Assembly (NCBI RefSeq): GCF_008042075.1
Contig: NZ_RDBN01000043.1
Location: 393,387 to 425,984 of the forward strand
Direction of reading: 5' to 3'
Source of the DNA: Streptomyces sp. UW30
GTDB lineage: Bacteria > Actinomycetota > Actinomycetes > Streptomycetales > Streptomycetaceae
DNA: 32,598 nucleotides
A model generated the notes under the pieces. That model was not told the origin of the DNA. It did not search any database and was given only the letters and a program-made list of their open reading frames with translations. This document shows, one piece after another, positions 22,199-32,598 of the stretch (positions within the stretch are counted from its first letter, which is position 1; each line of letters opens with the position of its first letter). The position numbers and the translations under genes are program-made.

Positions 22199-24000
22199 AT
22201 GACGGTCCTGCCTGACGACGGGCTCTCGCTGGCCGCCGAGTTCCCTGACGCAACCCATGAGCAGTGGCAACACCTGGTGGAAGGTGTGCTGCGCAAGGCG
22301 GGCAAGGACGTCTCGGGCCCGGCCGCGGAAGAAGCCCTGTCCACTGCCCTGGAGGACGGGTTGCGCACCCGCCCTCTGTACACCGCGCGCGATGCCGCGC
22401 CCGACACGGGTCTGCCCGGGTTCGCCCCCTTCGTCCGTGGCGGCCGCGCCGAGGGCAACACGGCCGGCGGCTGGGATGTGCGCCAGCGCCACACGGCGCT
22501 CAAGGACAGCGTGGTGCTCGCGGACCTGGAGAACGGCGTCACCTCGCTCTGGCTGGTCCTCGGCGAGGGCGGCATCCCGGTGACGGAACTCGGCCGCGCC
22601 CTGGAGGGCGTCTACCTCGACCTGGCCCCCGTCGTCCTCGACGCGGGCACCGAGGTGGAGCCCGCCGCGCGTGAGCTGCTGCGGCTGTACGAGGAGCGGG
22701 GCGTCGCCAAGGAGGCGGCGCGCGGCAACCTCGGCGCGGACCCGCTCGGCCATGAGGCCCGTACCGGAAAGTCCTCGGAGTTCGCCGCCGTCGCCACGCT
22801 GGCGCGACTGTGCGCCGAGGAGTACCCGGGGCTGCGGGCGCTGACCGTGGACGCGCTGCCGTACCACGAGGCCGGTGGCTCGGCCGCGCAGGAACTGGGC
22901 TGCTCGCTGGCGACCGGTGTCGCCTATCTGCGGGAGCTGACCGAGGCCGGGCTGACGGTCGAACAGGCCGGTGCGCAGCTGGAGTTCCGGTACGCGGCCA
23001 CCGCCGACCAGTTCCTGACCATCGCCAAGCTGCGGGCCGCGCGCCGGCTGTGGGCGCGGGTGAGCGAGGTGTGCGGGGCGCCGAGCGCGCAGGTGCAGCA
23101 TGCCGTCACCTCGCCGGTGATGATGTCGCGCCGCGACCCCTGGGTGAACATGCTGCGCACGACGGTGGCCACGCTGGCCGCCGGCGTCGGCGGCGCCGAC
23201 TCCGTGACCGTGCTGCCCTTCGACCATGCGCTCGGCCTGCCGGACGCCTTCGCGCGGCGCATCGCCCGCAACACCTCGACCATCCTCATCGAGGAGTCGC
23301 ACCTGGCCCGGGTGATCGACCCGGCGGGCGGCTCCTGGTACGTGGAGCGGCTCACGGACGAACTCGCCGAGGCGGGCTGGGAGTTCTTCCAGCGCATCGA
23401 GGGTGCGGGCGGCCAGGCCGAGGCCCTGCGCTCCGGACGGCTCGGCCAGGACCTGGCCGAGACCTGGGCGGCGCGCACCGGCAAGCTCGTCAAGCGGCGC
23501 GAACCGATCACCGGCGTCAGCGAGTTCCCGAACCTCGCCGAGAAGCCGGTGGAGCGCGAGCCCGCTCCCGAGGTCCGGTCCGGCGGCCTTCCGCGCGTCC
23601 GCCGTGACGAGGCGTACGAGGCGCTGCGTGCCCGTTCCGACGCCCACCTCGCCGCCACCGGGTCCCGGCCGCGGATCTACCTGGCCGCGCTCGGCCCGGC
23701 CGCCGCCCACACCGCGCGGCTCACCTTCGCGTCGAACCTGTTCCAGGCGGGCGGCATCGAGCCCGTCACCGAGGGCACCTTCGCCGAGAGCGGCGCCACC
23801 GAGGTGTGCCTGTGCTCCAGTGACGCGCTCTACGCGGAGCAGGCCGAGGCAGTGGCCGCCGAGTTCAGGTCGGCGGGCGCCAGGCACGTGTTCCTCGCGG
23901 GCCGCCCCGGGCAGTACACCGATGTCGACAGTTACGTCTTCGCGGGCTGTGACGCCGTCGCCGTGCTGTCCGCCACCCTCGACCGCATGGGAGTGTCCTG

Positions 24001-24001
<1 letters not shown>
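22199..24001 (+). CDS. mutA: Methylmalonyl-CoA mutase small (beta) subunit
   Basis: This 600-residue subunit is partner of MutB in the heterodimeric adenosylcobalamin enzyme that interconverts methylmalonyl-CoA and succinyl-CoA, supplying polyketide precursors and catabolising propionate. The mutase barrel is present ([75 protein letters not shown]). The C-terminal domain corresponds to the B12-binding fold but lacks the D-x-H-x-x-G motif ([18 protein letters not shown]), as usual for the non-catalytic subunit. No ribosome binding site is seen before ATG 22199, in keeping with a leaderless transcript. Its TGA overlaps the mutB ATG by one base. Confidence 0.95.
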
Positions 24002-26171
<2,170 letters not shown>

Positions 26172-26175
<4 letters not shown>

Positions 26176-27212
26176 TCGATCTCGACGCGTATGTGAAGGG
26201 TGTGCTCGACGGGAAGCGTGCGATCGTCGCGCGCGCCATCACGCTCGTCGAGTCCACCCGGCCCCAGCACCGGGTGCTGGCACAGCAGTTGCTGACCGAG
26301 CTGCTGCCGCACAGCGGGAAGGCGCGGCGGATCGGCGTGAGCGGGGTGCCGGGGGTCGGGAAGTCGACGTTCATCGACGCGTTCGGCACGATGCTGACCG
26401 CGCTCGGGCACCGGGTCGCGGTGCTGGCCGTCGACCCCTCGTCCAGCCGGACGGGCGGGTCGATCCTGGGCGACAAGACGCGGATGGAGCGCCTGGCGGT
26501 CGACCCGGCGGCCTTCATCCGCCCCTCCCCCACGGCCGGCACGCTGGGCGGGGTCGCCAAGGCCACCCGTGAGTCGATCGTGGTGATGGAGGCGGCCGGC
26601 TACGACGTGATCCTGGTGGAGACGGTCGGCGTCGGCCAGTCGGAGACCGCGGTCGCGAACATGGTGGACTCCTTCCTGCTGCTGACGCTGGCCCGCACGG
26701 GCGACCAGCTCCAGGGCATCAAGAAGGGCGTCCTGGAACTGGCCGACGTGCTCGCCGTCAACAAGGCGGACGGCCCGCACGAGCGAGACGCCCGCGCCGC
26801 CGCACGGGAGTTGGCGGGTGCTCTGCGTCTGATGCACGGCAGGGACGCCGCCTGGACGCCGCCGGTCCTGCACTGCAGCGGGCGCGAGTCGATCGGCCTG
26901 GACACGCTCTGGGACCGCCTCGAACAGCATCGGACGCTGCTGGAGTCCACCGGCCGTCTCGCCGCCAAGCGCCGCGACCAGCAGATCGACTGGACGTGGA
27001 CCATGGTCCGCGACGAACTCCTGGGCCGCCTGCACGCCGACCCGGCAGTGCGGGCCGTCGCGCCGGAGCTGGAACAGCGGGTCAGGGACGGCGAGTTGAC
27101 GGCGACGCTGGCCGCCGAGCGGATCCTGGCGGCGTTCGAGGGCGAGCGCGGCCCCGGGGCTCAGGATGCCGACGTGTCCGCGCTGCGCGGCGCCACCAGC
27201 CCCGACTCGTAG
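26172..27212 (+). CDS. meaB: Methylmalonyl-CoA mutase-associated G-protein chaperone MeaB
   Basis: This 346-residue GTPase of the MeaB/ArgK/MMAA family protects and reactivates methylmalonyl-CoA mutase by gating cofactor delivery. Walker [10 protein letters not shown] is at residues 58-66, and the family motif [18 protein letters not shown] follows. ETVGVGQSE forms switch regions and VNKADG the base-recognition motif. GTG 26172 overlaps the mutB stop (GTGA). The old name argK reflects a mistaken transport role. The final 52 bases overlap the 3' end of the convergent response regulator gene. Confidence 0.96.
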
Positions 27213-27838
27213 GCGAACACCACGAGTTGGGCCCGGTCCCGCGCCCCCAGCTTGGTCATCGCCCTGCTGATGTGGGTCTTCGCCGTGAACGGGCTGATCA
27301 CCATGTGCGCGGCGATCTCCTCGTTGGTCAGGCCGCGCGCCGCCAGCGCCGTGACCTCCCGCTCGCGGCGGGTCAGGCCCTCAAGGCCCGGTGCCGTGGC
27401 CCGGTCGGGCGGACGCGAGACGAACTCGCCGATGAGGGTGCGGGTCACCGCGGGCGACAGCAACGCCTCCCCACGCGCCACCACCTCGATCGCCTGGAGC
27501 AGGTCGGCCGGCTCGGTGTCCTTCAGCAGGAAGCCGCTCGCGCCGGCCCGCAGCGCCTCGAAGACGTACTCGTCGTGGCCGTAGTTGGTGAGGATCACCA
27601 CGCGCACGTCCGACAGGGCCGGGTCCGCGGCGATACGGCGGGTCGCCTCGATACCCGTCATCACCGGCATCTGTACGTCGATCAGCGCGATGTCGGGCAC
27701 CTGCGCCCGGATCAGCGCCAGTCCCCGCTCGCCGTCCCCCGCCTCCCCGACCACCTCGATACCGTCCTCGGCGTCCAGCAGGGCCCGGAACCCCGCCCGC
27801 ATCAACGCCTGATCGTCGACCAGCGCCACCCTGATCAC
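27161..27838 (-). CDS. NarL/LuxR-type response regulator
   Basis: This 225-residue two-component regulator has a receiver domain with the acidic pair (VDD), phospho-acceptor Asp54 (LIDVQMPVMTG) and Lys106 (FLLKD). A C-terminal LuxR helix-turn-helix follows (LTRREREVTALAARGLTNEEIAAHM, then SPFTAKTHISRAMTKLGARDRAQLV). GTG 27838 overlaps the kinase stop by four bases (GTGA), so kinase and regulator are made as a pair. Its last 52 bases overlap meaB tail to tail. The signal and targets are unknown; the inverted repeat at 29008-29024 is a candidate target. Confidence 0.94.
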   Translation of the reverse strand: MIRVALVDDQALMRAGFRALLDAEDGIEVVGEAGDGERGLALIRAQVPDIALIDVQMPVMTGIEATRRIAADPALSDVRVVILTNYGHDEYVFEALRAGASGFLLKDTEPADLLQAIEVVARGEALLSPAVTRTLIGEFVSRPPDRATAPGLEGLTRREREVTALAARGLTNEEIAAHMVISPFTAKTHISRAMTKLGARDRAQLVVFAYESGLVAPRSADTSAS

Positions 27839-28950
27839 GCCACCAGTCCCCCCGCCTCTCCCAGCGGCAAGCACGCCCGCACCACGAATCCGCCCTCCGC
27901 GCGGGGGGCGGCGGCCAGCGTGCCGCCGAGGGCCGTGACGCGCTCGCGCATACCGGTCAGGCCGATGCCGGGAGCAGCCGCACGGGACGGGTCGGCCGTG
28001 CCGTCGTCCTCGACGCTTATGGTCAAGTCGCCCTCACCATAAGCGAGTTGGACGCTCACCTTCGCCGGTCCCGCGTGCCGTGCCGCGTTCGTGAGGGCCT
28101 CCTGGACGATGCGGTACATGGCCCGGTCGACCGTCGCCGCGAGCGGCCGCTCGTCCCCCGTCACGGTCAGGTCAACGGCCAGCCCGGCGGCCCGCGCCCG
28201 CTCCACGAGCAGTGCCGGCGTGCCGGTCGGTTCGTCGGTGCGCAGCACCTCCAGCGTGGCGCGCAGCTCGCGCATGGCCTCGCCGCTCGCCTCCTGGATG
28301 GCGGACAGGGCGGGCGGCACCTCCTCACCGCGCTTGCGGGCCAAGTGCGCGGCGACGCCTGCCTGGAGCTTGACGATCGAGATGCTGTGCGTGAGGGAGT
28401 CGTGCAACTCCCGTGCGATGCGCAGGCGTTCCTCGCCCGCTCTGCGCAACGCCGCCTCCTCGCGGGTGCGTTCGGCCTCCAGCGCGCGCTGCTCGGTCTG
28501 CCGTAGATACGCCTGCCAGTTGCGGTCGGCCAGGCCGGTCACGACCGCGCACAGGAACCATCCGGCCAGCAGCAGTGTCTCGCTCACGACGTGCGAGGTC
28601 GCCGAACCCGCCGCGACATAGCCGCCGAGGAAGACGGCGGCCGCCGCGGCGGCCGTGCCCCGGTGTCCGGTCCGCGAGGCCGTGTGCACCGCGCCCACGA
28701 CGGGGATGGCCAGGGTGGCGGCCGGCCCCGCGTGGAACACCTCGGCGAGCAGGCAGCCTGCGGTGATCGCGAGCACCGCGCGCGGGGCGGTGCGGTGCGC
28801 GGCCAGGGCCAGCGAACCGGCCGCGATCAGAGCCCAGTCGACGGGCCCCGCCCGGTCGTCCGCGACGGCGGCGAGCACGGTGATGGCGCCGACCACGACC
28901 GCGACGGCCGCGTCGGCGAACCGCTCGCGTGTGATGCGGTACCCGCTCAT
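27835..28950 (-). CDS. Two-component sensor histidine kinase, HisKA_3 (NarL-type) family
   Basis: This 371-residue membrane kinase starts with four or five hydrophobic segments (about residues 11-140). A helical linker (RQTEQRALEAERTREEAALRR) leads to the HisKA_3 phosphorylation helix with His183 in RIARELHDSLTHSISIV. The ATPase domain has TVDRAMYRIVQEALTNAARHA (N-box), VEDDGTAD and GIGLTGMRERVTALGG (G-box). Short extracellular loops suggest it senses something in or at the membrane. It is cotranscribed with the overlapping response regulator and divergent from the AhpD-like gene at 29118. Confidence 0.94.
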   Translation of the reverse strand: MSGYRITRERFADAAVAVVVGAITVLAAVADDRAGPVDWALIAAGSLALAAHRTAPRAVLAITAGCLLAEVFHAGPAATLAIPVVGAVHTASRTGHRGTAAAAAAVFLGGYVAAGSATSHVVSETLLLAGWFLCAVVTGLADRNWQAYLRQTEQRALEAERTREEAALRRAGEERLRIARELHDSLTHSISIVKLQAGVAAHLARKRGEEVPPALSAIQEASGEAMRELRATLEVLRTDEPTGTPALLVERARAAGLAVDLTVTGDERPLAATVDRAMYRIVQEALTNAARHAGPAKVSVQLAYGEGDLTISVEDDGTADPSRAAAPGIGLTGMRERVTALGGTLAAAPRAEGGFVVRACLPLGEAGGLVA

Positions 28951-29007
28951 GCCCGCACACTAGACCGCCCCACCGACAGCGGCGTCAGCCCTGTGGACGG
29001 CTCCCGG

Positions 29008-29024
29008 ACTACTCCCGGCGTAGT
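29008..29024. promoter_or_regulatory. Inverted repeat between kinase and AhpD-like gene, candidate operator
   Basis: ACTAC, a seven-base spacer (TCCCGGC), then GTAGT form a perfect short palindrome in the 167-bp divergent gap, about 60 bases from the kinase start and 95 from the AhpD-like start. Spaced 5-bp arms of this kind suit a LuxR/NarL-type dimer. Binding by the adjacent regulator is inferred. Confidence 0.4.
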
Positions 29025-29117
29025 AGTGCGGGGCACCGGCCCGCCCCGCCGGCGCAGCGCCGACTCCCTTCGCCCGTACGACGACCCGCACCGCCCCGGC
29101 GGAGCACCCTGCTGACC

Positions 29118-30125
29118 ATGCCCACACCCTTCCGATTCACCGAACCCCTCCCGCCCAGGTCGGCCGCCGGCACCGTCGCCGAGGTGTACGCGCAGATCGC
29201 CCTCGACTTCGGCATCGCCGAGCCCCCCACCTTCGTGGTCCTGTCCAGCGCACCCGAACTCCTGGCTCCCGCCTGGGCGTTGCTGCGCGAGTCGCTCATC
29301 GCCGGCGCGGGCAGCCGGACCGGCAAGGAGCTGGTGGCGCTCGGGGTGTCGCTCGCCAACAGGTGCCCGTTCTGCGTGGACGCGCACACCGTGCTGCTGC
29401 ACGCCACCGGCGACCACGCGCTCGCCGAGCGGGTGGCGCGCGGGGAGTTGCCCCAGAGCGAGGAGCACGCGCGCCTGCTCGCCTGGGGGCGGCACACGCG
29501 CGTGCCCGGCGCCGACCTGGCGCCGTACCCCTTCCCGCGCGAACAGGCCGCCGCCCATCTCGGCACCGCGCTCACCTTCCACTTCATCAACCGGATCGCG
29601 TCGGCCCTGCTGACCGAGAACCTGCTCCCGGCGGGCGCACAGCGCCTGCGGGCGGTACGGAGCATCGCGGGCCGCGCGCTCTCGCGGACCGTGCGCCGCC
29701 GCGCACGCCCCGGCCAGTCCCTCGCGCTGCTCGACGACATCGACCCCGGTGAGGCCCCCGCATGGGCGCGCGGCACGCCCGTCGGCATCGCGTACGCGGC
29801 GCTGCTGAGGGCGGCCATGCGAGGGGCGGACCTCCTCGACGCCGACGACCACGACCTCGTGGAGGCGGCCCTGCAGGACTGGGACGGCACTCATCCGACG
29901 CTCGCCCTGGACGGGTTCCCGGACCGCCGGGAGCGTCCCGGGGCGCGGCTGGTGCTGCTGGCCGCCCTCGCGCCGTACCGCATCACGGACGAGGACGTGG
30001 CGGCCTGGCGCCGGCCGGAGCACACCGACCGCTGTCTGGTGCACCTCGTCGCGTACGGCGCCTTCATCGCCGTGAACCGCATCGAAAGCGCACTTTCCGC
30101 CCAAATCATCCAGGAGGCCCTGTAA
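29118..30125 (+). CDS. Carboxymuconolactone decarboxylase/AhpD-like protein
   Basis: This 335-residue protein has an AhpD-type helical core in the first third. ELVALGVSLANRCPFCVDAH carries Cys83-x-x-Cys86 and His90, the redox-active C-x-x-C-x-x-x-H arrangement of alkylhydroperoxidase-like and carboxymuconolactone decarboxylase proteins. The rest is helical and longer than simple AhpD proteins (150-180 residues), with a conserved-looking ALTFHFINRIASALLTENLLP segment; no second C-x-x-C is present. It may reduce peroxides or act as a thiol antioxidant, but the real reaction is unknown. It is divergent from the two-component pair and may be its target. Confidence 0.82.
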   Translation: MPTPFRFTEPLPPRSAAGTVAEVYAQIALDFGIAEPPTFVVLSSAPELLAPAWALLRESLIAGAGSRTGKELVALGVSLANRCPFCVDAHTVLLHATGDHALAERVARGELPQSEEHARLLAWGRHTRVPGADLAPYPFPREQAAAHLGTALTFHFINRIASALLTENLLPAGAQRLRAVRSIAGRALSRTVRRRARPGQSLALLDDIDPGEAPAWARGTPVGIAYAALLRAAMRGADLLDADDHDLVEAALQDWDGTHPTLALDGFPDRRERPGARLVLLAALAPYRITDEDVAAWRRPEHTDRCLVHLVAYGAFIAVNRIESALSAQIIQEAL

Positions 30126-30275
30126 CTGGACCAGGACACCACGTATTCGAGGCCCATGCGTAATGGCGTCAGCACGGAGCGAGTTGGCACTTCCGCCTCA
30201 CAGGGAGTCATGTGACACTGGCGTCCCGTCCGCAGTGCGGACTCCTTCCGCACCGTCCCCCACGAGAAGTGCGCC

Positions 30276-30944
30276 GTGCGTTCTCTTCCCTTGCCGCTCG
30301 CCCTCACCGCGCGTCTGTCGCCCGTCGTCGTGCTCGCCGCGGCGGGCTGGGCGCTGTCCTCCAGCCCCGCCACGACGCCGGCCGCCGAGGACCGGACGGC
30401 GACGCAGAAGACGGATGAAGACTCGCCCTCGGCTCCCGCGACGGCGGCTGCGTCGAAGACGTACGCCGCCGCTCCCGCACCGTGCGACGGCCTGAGCTCG
30501 AAGTCGATCAAGGATCTCGTGCCCGGCGCCAAGGCGGCCGGCAAGGAGCTCCCGTCGACGGACTCCAAGGTGCGCCGCACCTGCTCGTGGAACGCGCTCG
30601 ACGGTTACGAGTACCGCTGGCTGGACGTGTCCTTCGAGGTCACGGCGTCGGACGAGGCGGCGGAGGAGTCCTACAAGGGGCGCGTCGCGGACAAGAGCGG
30701 CGGGGGCGCCGTCCCCGGGCTCGGCGACGCGGGTTACTCCGTCGTGAACCTCACGACGGAGGACAAGCAGCAGACCCGCGAGGGTGTGGTGCTGGTCCGC
30801 GCTTCCAACGCGCTGATCTCCATCACCTACAGCGGAAGCGACTTCGAGTCGAAGAAGGCGCCCGACACCGACGAGATCAACAAGGGTGCCATCAAGGCGG
30901 CCAAGGAGGCGGTGGCCGCCTTGGAGGACGGTCAGAAGAGCTGA
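30276..30944 (+). CDS. Secreted protein of unknown function (DUF3558-like)
   Basis: This 222-residue protein has an N-terminal hydrophobic segment (LSPVVVLAAAGWALSSSPA) that acts as signal peptide or anchor; there is no lipobox Cys. An Ala/Thr/Ser-rich low-complexity spacer follows (about residues 30-65). The folded domain starts at APCDGLSSKSIKDLVPGA and contains a second Cys in RRTCSWNALDGYEYRWLDVSF, probably a disulfide. This spacing resembles DUF3558-type cell-envelope proteins. GTG 30276 has GAGAAG upstream. The gap 30126-30275 shows only leader and promoter-like sequence. A terminator hairpin overlaps the stop codon. Function is unknown. Confidence 0.72.
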   Translation: MRSLPLPLALTARLSPVVVLAAAGWALSSSPATTPAAEDRTATQKTDEDSPSAPATAAASKTYAAAPAPCDGLSSKSIKDLVPGAKAAGKELPSTDSKVRRTCSWNALDGYEYRWLDVSFEVTASDEAAEESYKGRVADKSGGGAVPGLGDAGYSVVNLTTEDKQQTREGVVLVRASNALISITYSGSDFESKKAPDTDEINKGAIKAAKEAVAALEDGQKS

Positions 30945-30953
30945 CCGTCCTCC
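30923..30953. terminator. Hairpin terminator overlapping the stop of the secreted protein gene
   Basis: GGAGGACGGTCAG (30923-30935) and CTGACCGTCCTCC (30941-30953) form a perfect 13-bp stem with loop AAGAG. The stop codon TGA (30942-30944) is inside the right arm. It lies 29 bases from the stop of the convergent NCS1 gene, so it may serve both strands. Confidence 0.82.
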
Positions 30954-30982
30954 GGTCCCGCAAGAGTCCCGCAAGGGCGGTG

Positions 30983-32530
<1,548 letters not shown>

Positions 32531-32545
32531 GAGCAGGCCAATCGA

Positions 32546-32598
32546 TCAGGCGGGAACGGGAGAGGCCGTGCGGGGGGCCTTGGGCCCCTCCCCGGAAC
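32546..32598 (-). CDS. 3' end of an upstream gene running off the right edge (partial)
   Basis: A minus-strand frame with residues GEGPKAPRTASPVPA followed by TGA ends 15 bases before the NCS1 start. The tight spacing and Ala/Pro-rich ending look like the tail of the preceding operon gene. Only 17 codons are visible, so the product is unknown and the call rests on spacing. Confidence 0.35.
   Translation of the reverse strand, partial: SGEGPKAPRTASPVPA

Overview
The window is a very GC-rich actinobacterial chromosome segment, almost certainly from Streptomyces or a close relative. The evidence is strong third-position G/C bias, many GTG starts, leaderless-looking promoters, and characteristic families (CbtAB, MutAB-MeaB, the actinobacterial SAM riboswitch, short 'HxDLxRVxSA' leader peptides). 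No tRNA, rRNA, CRISPR array, insertion sequence or phage gene was recognised.

Left part (1-14.7 kb), sulfur scavenging. Minus-strand transcription units encode: an NtaA/DszA-like flavin monooxygenase; a polar amino-acid (probably cystine or methionine) ABC transporter; a glutathione-S-transferase-like protein; a DszC-like monooxygenase followed by an Rrf2 regulator; and an operon sfnG, FMN reductase, sfnB-like, ssuD for dimethylsulfone/alkanesulfonate desulfurisation, with a divergent LysR regulator. Four of these units start with a tiny open reading frame ending in a conserved motif of the type [HA]-[IV]-D-L-x-R-V with cysteine codons (1310-1396, 4653-4802, 5972-6070, 13607-13687). The ABC transporter also has a SAM riboswitch (about 4836-4946) upstream of its leader peptide. 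Two nearly identical 23-bp palindromic operators (6073-6095 and 9193-9215) sit before the GST-like and DszC-like/Rrf2 units and probably define a small Rrf2 regulon.

Middle (14.7-17 kb), a sulfite oxidase-like molybdoenzyme and a deletion scar. A 159-bp internal piece of malate synthase lies between the sulfite oxidase start and a 3-hydroxyacyl-CoA dehydrogenase that has lost its NAD-binding N-terminus. This looks like the relic of a malate synthase/dehydrogenase divergent pair next to metE.

Middle-right (17-27.2 kb), cobalamin economy. A cobalamin riboswitch controls B12-independent methionine synthase metE. A pseudo-phosphatase lacking both catalytic histidines follows. cbtB-cbtA (cobalt uptake) lie on the minus strand behind a second, shorter cobalamin riboswitch. 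The B12-dependent methylmalonyl-CoA mutase mutA-mutB and its G-protein chaperone meaB follow.

Right end (27.2-32.6 kb): a NarL-type two-component system, a divergent carboxymuconolactone decarboxylase/AhpD-like protein with a candidate operator between them, a secreted protein, and an NCS1 nucleobase/hydantoin transporter. Gene fragments run off both ends of the window.
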